Positions 23,479 through 32,330 of a stretch of 64,000 nucleotides of DNA are shown one piece after another. A model generated the notes under the pieces. The model did not search any database, was not told the origin of the DNA, and saw only the letters and a program-made list of their open reading frames with translations. Position 1 is the first letter of the stretch. Each line of letters begins with the position of its first letter. The stretch is taken from assembly GCF_001428485.1 (NCBI RefSeq), contig NZ_LMHS01000002.1, positions 542,094 through 606,093 of the forward strand, read 5' to 3'. The position numbers and the translations under genes are program-made. This DNA is from Microbacterium sp. Root180 (lineage in GTDB: Bacteria > Actinomycetota > Actinomycetes > Actinomycetales > Microbacteriaceae).

Positions 23479-24306
23479 TTACGCGCCGACCTTGAAGCGG
23501 GCGAACCCGGTGAGGGTCAGACCGGCGTCCTTCGCGACCTGCGCGACGGACAGCTTGTTGTCCTTCGCGTAGTCCTGGTCGAGCAGCGAGACCTGCTTGA
23601 AGAACGCGTTGACGCGGCCCTCGACGATCTTCGGAAGGGCGGCCTCGGGCTTGCCCTCGTTGCGCGAGATCTCGGTGACGATCTCCCGCTCCTTCTCGAC
23701 CTCGGCCTCGGGGACCTCATCGCGCGACAGGTAGGTCGGGTTCGCGAACGAGATGTGCTGCGCGAGGCTGCGCGCCGTCTCGGCGTCGTCACCCGTGTAG
23801 GCGAGCACCACGCCGACCTGCGGCGGCAGGTCCTTGCTCGTCTTGTGGAGGTAGATCTCGAACTTCTCGCCGGTGAGGGTGCTCACGCGGCGGAGCTCGA
23901 CCTTCTCGCCGATGATGGCGGCCTCGTCGGAGATCAGCTCTGCCACGGTCTGCGAGCCGGCGGGCGCTGCCAGAGCGGCCTCGGCCGACTCGGCGCCTGC
24001 CGCCGCAGCGGCCTCGAGAACCTTGTCCGCCAGCGCGATGAAGCGGTCGTTCTTCGCGACGAAGTCCGTCTCGGTGTTCAGCTCGAGGATGGTGACCTTG
24101 CCACCGATCTCCTTGGCGGCGACGAGGCCCTCGCTGGTGGAGCGGTCGGCGCGCTTGGCGTTGCCCTTCGCGCCCTTGAGGCGGAGGATCTCGACGGCCT
24201 TCTCGAGGTCGCCGTCAGCTTCCTCGAGGGCCTTCTTGGTGTCGACCATGCCGGTGCCGAGCTGCTCGCGCAGCGCCTTGATGTCGGCGATCGTGAAGTT
24301 TGCCAT
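23479..24306 (-). CDS. tsf: Elongation factor Ts
   Basis: Nucleotide exchange factor for EF-Tu. 275 residues, normal for actinobacteria. It opens with the UBA-like domain IKALREQLGTGMVDTKKALE and continues with the TDF motif region (ELNTETDFVAKNDRF) that inserts into EF-Tu. The ATG at 24306 has SD AAGGAG about 6 nt upstream. Co-transcribed with rpsB; a strong hairpin lies between the two genes. Confidence 0.98.
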   Translation of the reverse strand: MANFTIADIKALREQLGTGMVDTKKALEEADGDLEKAVEILRLKGAKGNAKRADRSTSEGLVAAKEIGGKVTILELNTETDFVAKNDRFIALADKVLEAAAAAGAESAEAALAAPAGSQTVAELISDEAAIIGEKVELRRVSTLTGEKFEIYLHKTSKDLPPQVGVVLAYTGDDAETARSLAQHISFANPTYLSRDEVPEAEVEKEREIVTEISRNEGKPEAALPKIVEGRVNAFFKQVSLLDQDYAKDNKLSVAQVAKDAGLTLTGFARFKVGA

Positions 24307-24346
24307 GGGTGGCGGCTCCTTGATTGTGGGAATTCTCGGGGGATGC

Positions 24347-24379
24347 CTCGGCGGGGCCGTGGAACACGACCCCGCCGAG
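24347..24379 (-). promoter_or_regulatory. rpsB-tsf intergenic hairpin (attenuator or processing site)
   Basis: A 10-bp stem (ctcggcgggg 24347-24356 with ccccgccgag 24370-24379), topped by a possible CGTG/CACG helix with a GAA loop. On the transcribed strand it has no T-run, so it may reduce or stabilise rather than end transcription between rpsB and tsf. Confidence 0.5.
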
Positions 24380-24397
24380 TTGCCTTGCGGCGGGTGC

Positions 24398-25336
24398 TTA
24401 CTTCTCTGCGGCCTCGATGTCGGCAACGGCCTCAGCGGCCAGCTCCTCGGCGACGGCCTCGGCCACGACGGCCTCAGCAGCCAGCTCCTCGGCGACGGCC
24501 TCGGCGACGACGGCCTCAGCGGCGAGCTCCTCAGCGGCCTCCTCGACGACGACAGCCGCGGCGGCCTCGTCGGCGGCGTTCTGCTCGAGCAGCTCGCGCT
24601 CCCAGTCGGCGAGGGGCTCGGCGTCGGCCGACTCGTCGGTGGGCTGGTGGCGCTGGATGAGCCCCTCGGCGGCGGCGTCGGCGATGATGCGGGTGAGCAG
24701 GCTCACCGAGCGGATCGCGTCGTCGTTGCCGGGGATCGGGTACTGGAACTCGTCCGGGTCGGCGTTCGTGTCGAGGATGCCGATCACGGGGATGCCGAGC
24801 TTCGTGGCCTCGTTGACCGCGAGGTGCTCGCGCTTGGCGTCGATGACCCAGATCGCCGACGGAGTCTTCTGCAGGTTGCGGATGCCGCCGAGCGACTTGT
24901 GGAGCTTGTCGAGCTCGCGCTTCTTGATCAGCAGCTCCTTCTTGGTGAAGCCGCTCGCAGCCGGGTCGTCGAAGTTGAGCTCCTCGAGCTCCTTCATGCG
25001 CGCGAGGCGCTTGGACACCGTCTGGAAGTTGGTGAGGAGGCCACCGAGCCAGCGCTGGTTCACGTAGGGCTGGCCGACGCGGGTCGCCTGCTCGGCGACG
25101 ATCTCCTGGGCCTGCTTCTTCGTGCCGACGAAGAGGACCGTGCCGCCGTGTGCGACGGTCTCCTTGACGAACTCGTACGCCTTGTCGATGTACGTCAGCG
25201 ACTGCTGCAGGTCGATGATGTGAATGCCGCTGCGCTCGGTGAGGATGAAGCGCTTGACCTTCGGGTTCCACCGGCGGGTCTGGTGCCCGAAGTGGACGCC
25301 GCTGTCGAGCAGCTGGCGGATGGTGACGACGGCCAT
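24398..25336 (-). CDS. rpsB: 30S ribosomal protein S2
   Basis: Late-assembling small-subunit protein. 312 residues: the first 230 or so are canonical S2 ([28 protein letters not shown], then [12 protein letters not shown], and [23 protein letters not shown]). A C-terminal acidic tail follows that contains a 14-residue unit ([14 protein letters not shown]) repeated nearly three times. Long acidic S2 tails are common in actinobacteria, but a repeat this clean is unusual. The ATG at 25336 follows the SD AGGAGAA. Promoter candidate at 25538-25533. Confidence 0.98.
   Translation of the reverse strand: MAVVTIRQLLDSGVHFGHQTRRWNPKVKRFILTERSGIHIIDLQQSLTYIDKAYEFVKETVAHGGTVLFVGTKKQAQEIVAEQATRVGQPYVNQRWLGGLLTNFQTVSKRLARMKELEELNFDDPAASGFTKKELLIKKRELDKLHKSLGGIRNLQKTPSAIWVIDAKREHLAVNEATKLGIPVIGILDTNADPDEFQYPIPGNDDAIRSVSLLTRIIADAAAEGLIQRHQPTDESADAEPLADWERELLEQNAADEAAAAVVVEEAAEELAAEAVVAEAVAEELAAEAVVAEAVAEELAAEAVADIEAAEK
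24423..24531 (-). repeat. 42-bp tandem repeat in the rpsB tail
   Basis: About 2.6 copies of a 42-bp unit (plus-strand core cagctcctcggcgacggcct) in frame, encoding [14 protein letters not shown]. Copies differ by only a few bases, which suggests recent slippage or expansion. Confidence 0.75.
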
Positions 25337-25636
25337 GGCCGTTCTCCTGTTCTGGCGCGGGGCGCCTCTTGCGGTTGTGTTCGCGCCGACGATGTCGGCG
25401 GGCCTGGTGCCCGGCGCACGCCCGCTCGCTGCTGCGAGACCGATGGGAGTGGATGCCGCACCGCCCGGTCTTCCGACCGTTCGCGGTGCTCTGGGCACGC
25501 GGAGTCACCCCGACGAGCGGGGTGCAGGGTCCAGTGTACCAGTCGCCGCCTCCTCCCCAGGGCGCCGGCGGCGGCATCCGTCCACCGCACGATGCCCGCC
25601 GGCGTCCCGCGCCGGATCAGGACCGAGGCTGATCCC
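25337..25636 (-). promoter_or_regulatory. rpsB promoter and about 190-nt 5' leader (300-base gap without a gene)
   Basis: This gap between rpsB (minus) and the M23 gene (plus) holds no plausible gene. A TACACT -10 element (minus 25538-25533) would start a transcript near 25526. The leader contains a stem CACCCCG/CGGGGTG (25506-25512 with 25518-25524) right at its 5' end and gccgac/gtcggc near 25384-25398. Autoregulatory S2 leaders are known in other bacteria; here regulation is inferred only. Confidence 0.45.
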
Positions 25637-26179
25637 ATGCCGTCCTCACGCGCCCTGCCGCGATCCCTCGTCGTCGCCTGGACGGTCGCACTCGTGCTCG
25701 TGGTGGGTGCCGCGCCCTCGCGCGCCGACGAGACGAGGGATGCCGAACCGGAGCCCGTCGCCGGACCGGCGGGCGCCGACTGGGTGTGGCCGCTCGCCCG
25801 GTTCCGTCTCGAGAGGGCCTTCGAGGCTCCTGCGCACCGGTACGGCCGCGGTCACCGGGGCATCGACCTGCGGGCCGATCCCCGCGACGCCGTACGGGCA
25901 CCCGCCGGAGGGACGATCGCGTTCTCGGGAGCGGTCGCCGGACGCGGCATCCTGACGATCGACCACGGCGGCGGTCTCGTCACGACGTTCGAGCCGGTCG
26001 AGTCCGACCTGGGCGCAGGCGCGAGCGTTCGACGGGGAGACGAGGTCGCCGCACTCGCGCTCGGCGGCCACGCTCCCCCGGGCGCGCTGCATTTCGGCGT
26101 GCGTCTGGACGGCGAGTACGTCAACCCGATGCTGCTGCTCGGCGGTGTCCCGCGCGCCGTGCTGCTGCCCTGCTGCTGA
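25637..26179 (+). CDS. M23-family (LytM-like) peptidase homolog, secreted
   Basis: 180 residues with a signal peptide (SLVVAWTVALVLVVGAAPSRADE) and an M23 fold: WVWPLA.FRLERAFEAP, HRGIDLRA (zinc His and Asp) and GALHFGVRLDGEYVNP. The classical HxH of active LytM enzymes is reduced to a single His (ALHFG), so it may be a degenerate enzyme or an amidase activator like EnvC. The ATG at 25637 starts the signal peptide. It is next to rpsB on the opposite strand and converges with xerC with 6 bases between stops. Confidence 0.85.
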   Translation: MPSSRALPRSLVVAWTVALVLVVGAAPSRADETRDAEPEPVAGPAGADWVWPLARFRLERAFEAPAHRYGRGHRGIDLRADPRDAVRAPAGGTIAFSGAVAGRGILTIDHGGGLVTTFEPVESDLGAGASVRRGDEVAALALGGHAPPGALHFGVRLDGEYVNPMLLLGGVPRAVLLPCC

Positions 26180-26185
26180 GCAGGT

Positions 26186-27091
26186 TCATGCGCGCGGGTG
26201 CGCGAGCCGGTAGGTCGCGGTGAGCCGTTCGCTCGAGACGTGCGTGTAGATCTGCGTCGTGCCCAGGCTCGCGTGGCCCAGGATCTCCTGCACCGCACGC
26301 AGGTCGGCACCGCCGTCGAGCAGATGCGTCGCCGCGGAGTGCCGCAGGGCGTGCGGGCCGACCGCTCCGCCGACCTCCGGGCCGAGCGCGCGCGCTACGA
26401 CGTCGTACGCGGCCCGGGTGCCCAGGCGCCCGCCGCGGACCCCGAGGAACACCGCCGGCACGCCGTCCGTGGCCGGTCGGCGCGCGAGCAATGACGGCCG
26501 CCCGCGCACCAGATACGCGTCGAGCGCGCGTCCCGCGGCTCCCCCGAAGGGAACGACCCGCTCTTTCGACCCCTTGCCGAGCACCCGCGCCGTGCGTCGT
26601 TCGCGGTCGATGTCCCCGAGGTCCAGACCGCACAGCTCCGACACGCGCACACCGGACCCGTAGAGGAACTCGAGCACGGCGTGGTCGCGCAGTGCGATCG
26701 GGTCGCCCTCCGCGGCGGCGGCGCCCGCGCGGTCCAGGACTGCGCTCAGGGCATCCGCGGTCGCCACCTTCGGCAGCGGGCGGCCCCGCTTGGGCGCGAC
26801 CAGGCGCAGGGCAGGGTCGTCGGCGACGATTCCCTCCTCGAGCGCCCAGGCGAAGAAGCCGCGGGCCGTCGAGGTGCGCCGCGCGATCGTCGCTCGGGCG
26901 TCGGCGCGCTGGGTCGCCCGCCACAGCCACTCGCGCAGGGTCTCCAGGTCGACTTCCGCGAGGTCGGCATCCCCCACCGTCGCTGCCAGGTCGGCCAGAT
27001 CACCGCGGTACGCGCGCACCGTCGCGGGCGACAGGCGGCGCACGTCCGCGAGGACGCGCGCATACGCGTCAGCGGCGGCCTCGAGTCTCAT
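26186..27091 (-). CDS. xerC: Tyrosine recombinase XerC-like
   Basis: Site-specific recombinase that would resolve chromosome dimers at dif with a XerD partner. 301 residues: N-terminal SAM-like core-binding domain (VLADVRRLSPATVRAYRGDL), then the catalytic domain with the full R-K-H-R-H-Y set (SGVRVSELCGLDLGD, KGSKERVVP, GPHALRHSAATHLLDGG, LGHASLGTTQIYTHV). ATG at 27091. Position beside rpsB and dprA is typical of chromosomal xerC in actinobacteria, not of an integrase. XerC versus XerD cannot be proven without the other copy. Confidence 0.9.
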   Translation of the reverse strand: MRLEAAADAYARVLADVRRLSPATVRAYRGDLADLAATVGDADLAEVDLETLREWLWRATQRADARATIARRTSTARGFFAWALEEGIVADDPALRLVAPKRGRPLPKVATADALSAVLDRAGAAAAEGDPIALRDHAVLEFLYGSGVRVSELCGLDLGDIDRERRTARVLGKGSKERVVPFGGAAGRALDAYLVRGRPSLLARRPATDGVPAVFLGVRGGRLGTRAAYDVVARALGPEVGGAVGPHALRHSAATHLLDGGADLRAVQEILGHASLGTTQIYTHVSSERLTATYRLAHPRA

Positions 27092-27242
27092 GGCACCAGC
27101 TTGCTCCGCCCCGCTCCCCCGTGCGGCGCGACTCACCGCGCATTCGCCCGGCGCCTCCTCCACATGCCGCCACTGCGCCCGCCACCCCACCGAGCTGTCA
27201 CGCACGCGTGTCCTCGCTCATCGCACTCGCGACGATCTCTTC

Positions 27243-27611
27243 ATGGCAGACAAGGACGAACTCGGCCGCGCGGGAGAAGAGCGCGCGGCGCGCTATTTCA
27301 CCGATGCGGGCTACGAGGTGGTCGCTCGCAACTGGCGCTGCACGGCCGGCGAGATCGACCTGGTGGTGGTCGACGCCGAACACGTGGTCATCGCCGAGGT
27401 GAAGACGCGGCGAGGCGAGGGCTTCGGGCATCCGTTCGAGGCGATCGATGCACGCAAGCGCACGCGACTGTGGCGTCTCGCGTGCGCCTGGGTCGCCATC
27501 AACCGCGACGTCGTCCGGCATCGTCGACTGCGGATCGATGCCGTGGCGATCATCGGCACCGACCCCGGCACCGCGCGGCTCGAGCACATCCGCGACATGG
27601 AGGTGTCGTGA
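27243..27611 (+). CDS. yraN: YraN/UPF0102 family nuclease-like protein
   Basis: 122 residues with the endonuclease-like fold of UPF0102: GRAGEERAARYFTDAGYEV, RNWRCTAGEIDLVVVD and VIAEVKTRRGEGFG. The E..D..EVK constellation resembles PD-(D/E)XK nucleases. The biochemical role is unknown. First gene of a tight operon with comM and dprA: its stop overlaps the next start by 4 nt (GTGA). Confidence 0.92.
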   Translation: MADKDELGRAGEERAARYFTDAGYEVVARNWRCTAGEIDLVVVDAEHVVIAEVKTRRGEGFGHPFEAIDARKRTRLWRLACAWVAINRDVVRHRRLRIDAVAIIGTDPGTARLEHIRDMEVS

Positions 27612-29134
27612 GCATCGCCCGCACCTGGTCGGTGGCCCTCGTCGGCGTCGAGGGCGAGCTGGTCGAGGTCGAGGCCGACCTCTCGAACCAGACGCCCGAG
27701 TTCAAGATCATCGGCCTGCCCGACAAGGCACTCGGTGAAGCGGTGCAGCGAGTGCACAACGCGTGCGCGAACAGCGGGGCGCCGCTCCCCCGCCGCAGGC
27801 TGACCGTGAATCTGTCCCCGGCGAGCCTGCCCAAGCAGGGCTCGGGTTTCGACGTGGCCGTGGCGCTCGCCTGCCTCGCGACCGAGACGACGATGGATGC
27901 CGCTTCCCTCGCGTCCACGGTGCACCTCGGCGAACTCGGCCTCGACGGCAGGCTGCGACCGATCCCGGGAGTCCTCCCCGCCGTCCTCGCGGGAGTCAAG
28001 GCCGGGCGACGACGCGCCGTGGTCCCCTGGGCCAACCGCGCGGAGGCGGAGCTCGTCGACGGCATCGAGGTCGTGGGCGCCGTCAACCTCGCGCAGGTGC
28101 TGGCGCTGCACGGCGCGGATGTCGACGTCCCCGACGACGAACCAGTCGACCTGCCCGACGACCCGGCCCCGGCGGAGCGGCCACTCGATCTCGCCGAGGT
28201 CATCGGCCAGCGCGAGGCCGTCGACGCGCTCGTGGTCGCGGCGGCCGGCGGGCATCACCTGATGATGTGCGGTCCGCCCGGCGCCGGGAAGACGATGCTC
28301 GCACGCCGGCTCACCGGCATCCTCCCCGCGCTCGACGATCGCGCGGCACTCGCGAGCGCTGCCGTGCGCAGCCTGTCGGGTGCGCGGGTGGTCGAGCTCA
28401 CGCGCACCCCGCCGTTCGAGGCTCCGCATCACAGCGCGAGTGTGGCCGCGCTCGTCGGAGGAGGGTCGCGCATCATCCGTCCCGGCGCGATCGCCCGCGC
28501 CACGGAGGGCGTCCTCTTCCTCGACGAGGCAGGCGAGTTCACCGCCTCCGCCCTCGACTCCCTCCGCCAGCCGCTCGAGAACGGCACGATCACCATCCAT
28601 CGATCCGGAACGAGCGCCGCCTTCCCCGCGCGCTTCCAGCTCGTGCTCGCGACCAATCCCTGCCCGTGCGGCGATCACGGGATCCGCGGCGGCACCTGCA
28701 CTTGCCCGCCGTCGGCGATCCGCCGCTACCGCGGACGGCTGTCCGGACCGCTCCTGGATCGCATCGACATCGAGCTGACCCTCACGCGGGTCTCGGTCGC
28801 CCAACGTGCGCACGCCGGCGCGACGGTCACGACCGCCGACGCGCGCGCCCAGGTGGCCGAGGCCCGGGCGCGCACCGCGCACCGGCTCGCCGACACGCCG
28901 TGGCGACTCAACGCGCAGGTGCCCGGCACCTGGCTCCGCGAGGGCCCGGCCTCCCCTGCGGCGAACGTGCTCCGGCCGCTCGACGCGGCTCTGCACCGTG
29001 GCGCGATCACCCTGCGTGGCTACGACCGTGTGCTGCGGGTCGCGTGGTCCCTCGCCGACCTCGCGGGACTCCCCCGACCGGCCGCCGAACAGCTCGGCCG
29101 GGCGCTCTACCTCAAGAAGGGACTCGCCGCATGA
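27608..29134 (+). CDS. comM: YifB/ComM-family AAA+ Mg chelatase-like ATPase
   Basis: 508 residues: N-terminal ChlI/Lon-protease-like fold (TWSVALVGVEGELVEVEADLS), then the AAA+ core with Walker A GPPGAGKTMLARRL near residue 222, sensor region GVLFLDEAGEF, and the cysteine-containing CPCGDHGIRGGTCTC segment, then the C-terminal domain. ComM is a branch-migration helicase that helps integrate incoming DNA in naturally transformable bacteria. The GTG at 27608 overlaps yraN, and the stop overlaps dprA (ATGA), so the three are translationally coupled. Confidence 0.94.
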   Translation: MSIARTWSVALVGVEGELVEVEADLSNQTPEFKIIGLPDKALGEAVQRVHNACANSGAPLPRRRLTVNLSPASLPKQGSGFDVAVALACLATETTMDAASLASTVHLGELGLDGRLRPIPGVLPAVLAGVKAGRRRAVVPWANRAEAELVDGIEVVGAVNLAQVLALHGADVDVPDDEPVDLPDDPAPAERPLDLAEVIGQREAVDALVVAAAGGHHLMMCGPPGAGKTMLARRLTGILPALDDRAALASAAVRSLSGARVVELTRTPPFEAPHHSASVAALVGGGSRIIRPGAIARATEGVLFLDEAGEFTASALDSLRQPLENGTITIHRSGTSAAFPARFQLVLATNPCPCGDHGIRGGTCTCPPSAIRRYRGRLSGPLLDRIDIELTLTRVSVAQRAHAGATVTTADARAQVAEARARTAHRLADTPWRLNAQVPGTWLREGPASPAANVLRPLDAALHRGAITLRGYDRVLRVAWSLADLAGLPRPAAEQLGRALYLKKGLAA

Positions 29135-30321
29135 TCCGCTTCCGACTCGACCCTTCGGCGGCGCGGCGCGCTCTGGGCGGCCATGCCGACGCATCGACCC
29201 CGGACTCGGAGATCCTCGACCGCTACGCCACTGTCGTGTGGTCCCACCTCGTGGAACCGGGCGACGCCGTGGCCGGACGCATCGTCGGCTCCCACGGGCC
29301 GGTGCGCGGGCTGCAGGTCGTCATCGGCGACCACGACACGGTGGCGGTCACCGCTCGCGAGCTCGAAGAGGGCCGCAAGCGCTGGATGCCGCGGCTCGAC
29401 GCAGAGCAGATCTCGCGCGCACTCGCTTCGGCCACGCGATCCGCAGCCGCCATCATCACCCGCGCCGACGCGGACTGGCCGGATCAGCTGGATGACCTCG
29501 GGATGCACGCGCCTCACTGCCTGTGGGTCCGCGGTGACCGCGCCCTCCTCGCTCGACTACGTCCATCGGTCGCGATCGTCGGAGCGCGAGCGGCCACCTC
29601 CTACGGCGACCACGTCGCGCTCGAGCTGTCTGCGGAGCTCGCCGGAAGCGGAATCCCCGTGATCTCCGGCGGCGCGTACGGGATCGACGGTGCCGCCCAT
29701 CGCGCAGCGCTCGACGTGGGCGGGCGGACGGTCGCTCTGCTCGCAGGAGGTGTGGACCGCAGCTACCCCGTGGGCCACGCCGGGCTCATCGAACGCGTCG
29801 CGATGACCGGCGCGGTCGTGAGCGAGGTTCCCTGCGGCGCCGCCCCCACGAAGTGGCGGTTTCTGCAGCGCAACCGGCTCATCGCAGCGCTCAGCGACGC
29901 CACCATCGTCGTCGAGGCAGGATGGCGCAGCGGGTCGCTGAACACGGCGGGGCACGCAGCCTCCCTCTCCCGGCGACTCGGCGCGGTTCCGGGTCCGGTG
30001 ACCTCTGCGGCCTCGGCGGGGACGCACCGCCTGCTGCGTGAGTACGACGCCGCATGCATCACCAGCGCCGCCGACGTGCGGGAGCTCCTCGGCCTCACCC
30101 AGAACGCGGAGCACCGCCACGGCGACCGGGGCGCGCGCACCGACGACACGACGCGCGTCCGCGATGCGCTGAGCACGCGGTCGCCGCGCGAAGCGGCCGA
30201 TCTCGCTCGGCGGACAGGGATGTCGGTGGACCACGTCGAAGCAGTGCTCGGACTTCTGCAGCTCGAGGGCTCGGCTGTTCGCGGCCCCGCGGGCTGGCGA
30301 TCGCCGCCGATCGGAGGGTGA
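29131..30321 (+). CDS. dprA: DNA processing protein DprA
   Basis: Loads RecA onto incoming single-stranded DNA during transformation and is also widely conserved in non-transformable bacteria. 396 residues. The Rossmann-like core is clear (VAIVGARAATSYGD, ISGGAYGIDGAAHRAAL, VALLAGGVDRSYPVGHAGL, EAGWRSGSLNTAGHA, AVPGPVTSAASAG), followed by a C-terminal winged-helix-like region (RDALSTRSPREAADLARRTG). The ATG at 29131 overlaps the comM stop. It converges with the DUF2469 gene. Confidence 0.95.
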   Translation: MIRFRLDPSAARRALGGHADASTPDSEILDRYATVVWSHLVEPGDAVAGRIVGSHGPVRGLQVVIGDHDTVAVTARELEEGRKRWMPRLDAEQISRALASATRSAAAIITRADADWPDQLDDLGMHAPHCLWVRGDRALLARLRPSVAIVGARAATSYGDHVALELSAELAGSGIPVISGGAYGIDGAAHRAALDVGGRTVALLAGGVDRSYPVGHAGLIERVAMTGAVVSEVPCGAAPTKWRFLQRNRLIAALSDATIVVEAGWRSGSLNTAGHAASLSRRLGAVPGPVTSAASAGTHRLLREYDAACITSAADVRELLGLTQNAEHRHGDRGARTDDTTRVRDALSTRSPREAADLARRTGMSVDHVEAVLGLLQLEGSAVRGPAGWRSPPIGG

Positions 30322-30339
30322 GGCATCCGCCGTCACAAC

Positions 30340-30663
30340 TCAGGTGTCGAGCGACAGCTCCTCGGGGAGGTGGAAGTCGCGGCGCTGCAGCTCCTCCACG
30401 TTGACATCCTTGAACGTCAGCACGCGCACGGCCTTGACGAAACGGTCGGCTCGGTAGATGTCCCACACCCACACATCCGACATCGAGATCTCGAAGTAGA
30501 AGTCGTGCTCGGTGTCGCGACGCACGACGTTCACCTCGTTCGCGAGGTAGAACCGCCGCTCGGTCTCGATCACGTACTGGAACTGTGAAACGACGTCGCG
30601 GTACTCGCGGTACAGCGCGAGCTCCAGCTCACGGTCGTAGTCCTCGAAGACTTCGTCATCCAT
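30340..30663 (-). CDS. DUF2469 domain-containing protein
   Basis: 107-residue acidic cytoplasmic protein (MDDEVFEDYDRELELALYRE, ending HLPEELSLDT) characteristic of actinobacteria, where it is almost always found between rnhB and yraN/dprA, as here. Function unknown. The ATG at 30663 lies 9 nt after TAGGAT, a candidate -10, so its leader would be very short. Confidence 0.93.
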   Translation of the reverse strand: MDDEVFEDYDRELELALYREYRDVVSQFQYVIETERRFYLANEVNVVRRDTEHDFYFEISMSDVWVWDIYRADRFVKAVRVLTFKDVNVEELQRRDFHLPEELSLDT

Positions 30664-30729
30664 GGTGACACCATCCTATGGGCGCGACTGGATGCCGCGA
30701 ACCCGCGTCCGCCGACGGCGGACAGACCG

Positions 30730-31389
30730 TCAGAACAGGGTGGGCGCGTCGGTGATCGACCACGACGCCCGATGGTGAGCGCTGATCCCGTGCTCGCGGA
30801 TCGCATCGCGATGGTCGGGACTCGCATACCCCTTGTTGCGCGCCCAGTTGTACGCGGGCAGCTCCGCGTGGAGATCGGTCATCAGCGCATCGCGCGCGAC
30901 CTTCGCGATGACGGATGCCGCAGCCGCCGACGCGCAGTCGCGGTCGGCCTTGATCACCGGACGCACACGAAGACCGCGTGCGCCGGCGGCGGTGATGTAG
31001 TCGTAGTTGCCGTCGAGGATCACCACGGCGTCCTCGGGCACGACACCCTGCGCTCGGAGGTCGGCGATCGCCCTGATGGAGGCGAGACCGAGGGCCCGCA
31101 TGATGCCGATCTCGTCGATCTCCGCGGAGCTCGCCCAGCCCACGGCGCTGGCCGAGACCCACGAGGCGGCGCGGGAGGCGACATCCGCCCGCTTCGGCTC
31201 GGGCACGAGCTTCGAGTCGCGCAGGCCCTGCGGGATGCGCTTGCGAGACCGCGGAGCGTCGATCACCGCCGCGCCCACCGCAACGGGGCCGGCCAGGGCA
31301 CCGCGCCCCACCTCGTCGCACGCGATGACGATCGCGTGCTCCTTCAGGAGCCTGCGCTCGAGCGTCAGTCGCGGCTCCGCGACGGTCAT
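30730..31389 (-). CDS. rnhB: Ribonuclease HII
   Basis: Cleaves RNA in RNA/DNA hybrids, including single misincorporated ribonucleotides. 219 residues. Motif IACDEVGRGALAGPVAVGAAVI carries the first Asp-Glu; a further Asp is in VVILDGNYDYI and the last catalytic region is ARDALMTDLHAELP. The ATG at 31389 overlaps the lepB stop by 4 nt (ATGA), so it is expressed with lepB. Confidence 0.96.
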   Translation of the reverse strand: MTVAEPRLTLERRLLKEHAIVIACDEVGRGALAGPVAVGAAVIDAPRSRKRIPQGLRDSKLVPEPKRADVASRAASWVSASAVGWASSAEIDEIGIMRALGLASIRAIADLRAQGVVPEDAVVILDGNYDYITAAGARGLRVRPVIKADRDCASAAAASVIAKVARDALMTDLHAELPAYNWARNKGYASPDHRDAIREHGISAHHRASWSITDAPTLF

Positions 31390-32168
31390 GGCGCCGAATC
31401 CTCCTGGGACGGCTCGGGCACGCCGGCGAAATCGTCGTGATGGAAGTCCAGCAGTCCGAACCGGTCCAGCGGCCAGGTCACCAGGAACGCGCGTCCGACG
31501 ACGTTCTCGACGGGAACGAAGCCCTCGCCCGGCTGTTCCTGGTTGTATCGCGAGTCTTTCGATCGGTACCGGTTGTCGCCCAGCACCCACAGACTCTCGT
31601 CCGGCACGACGACGTCGAACGAGACGCCCGACGCGGCCGACTCCCCCGACGGCAGCTTGATGTACTCGGTCTCATCGACCGCGACACCGTTGATCGTGAC
31701 CTGTCCGAGCGTGTTGCAGCACACCACGTGATCGCCGGGCAGGCCGATGATGCGCTTGACGAGGTGGTCGTCGCTGTCGGGGGCGGAGAGCCCCACGAGC
31801 GCGAGCACCCACTCCACGGCCTCGACGACAGGCGGTCGCGCCGGGTCGGTCGATGGCGGCAGCCATCCGCCCGGGTCACGGAAGACGACGATGTCGCCGC
31901 GGTCGTAGCCGCCGAACCGGGGGGTGATCTCGTCGACGAGGATGCGGTCGTTGATGTGAAGGGTGTCCTCCATCGATCCCGACGGGATGTAGAAGGACCG
32001 GACCAGGAAGGTCTTGACGAGGAACGAGACCAGGACCGCGATCAGGATGATGACCAGCACATCGCGGAGGAATGTGACCCACCCGCGACGACGGCGGCGG
32101 ATGGTCGCCTCGCCCAGTGAACCGGACGACGGTGCCGGTTCGGCGGAGGCCGTCTTCTCGGTGGTCAT
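31386..32168 (-). CDS. lepB: Signal peptidase I
   Basis: Membrane serine protease that removes signal peptides from secreted proteins. 260 residues: cytoplasmic N-terminus, one membrane helix (DVLVIILIAVLVSFLVKTFL), catalytic Ser in YIPSGSMEDTL and catalytic Lys in LVKRIIGLPGDHV, and box E GDNRYRSKDSRY. The ATG at 32168 follows GAAGGA. It sits between rplS and rnhB, the standard order in this phylum. Confidence 0.96.
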   Translation of the reverse strand: MTTEKTASAEPAPSSGSLGEATIRRRRRGWVTFLRDVLVIILIAVLVSFLVKTFLVRSFYIPSGSMEDTLHINDRILVDEITPRFGGYDRGDIVVFRDPGGWLPPSTDPARPPVVEAVEWVLALVGLSAPDSDDHLVKRIIGLPGDHVVCCNTLGQVTINGVAVDETEYIKLPSGESAASGVSFDVVVPDESLWVLGDNRYRSKDSRYNQEQPGEGFVPVENVVGRAFLVTWPLDRFGLLDFHHDDFAGVPEPSQEDSAP

Positions 32169-32286
32169 GCACGATCCTTCGTCGGCGCGCCGCGGATCGG
32201 AGAGCCTCCCCTCAAGGTTCCCACACTCCCGAGCCTCGAATGGGACGGGACGCGGACTTCGCGGGACGTTGTCAGCGTGGAAACGA

Positions 32287-32319
32287 CGAAGCCCCGGACC
32301 ACACGGGTCCGGGGCTTCG
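32287..32319 (-). terminator. Terminator hairpin after rplS
   Basis: A 14-bp perfect stem (cgaagccccggacc 32287-32300 with ggtccggggcttcg 32306-32319) and a 5-nt loop. On the transcribed strand it is followed by TCGTCGTTTCC, a weak T-tract, so it may work as a terminator or as an mRNA 3' end stabiliser. Confidence 0.75.
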
Positions 32320-32330
32320 GTACGCAGAAC

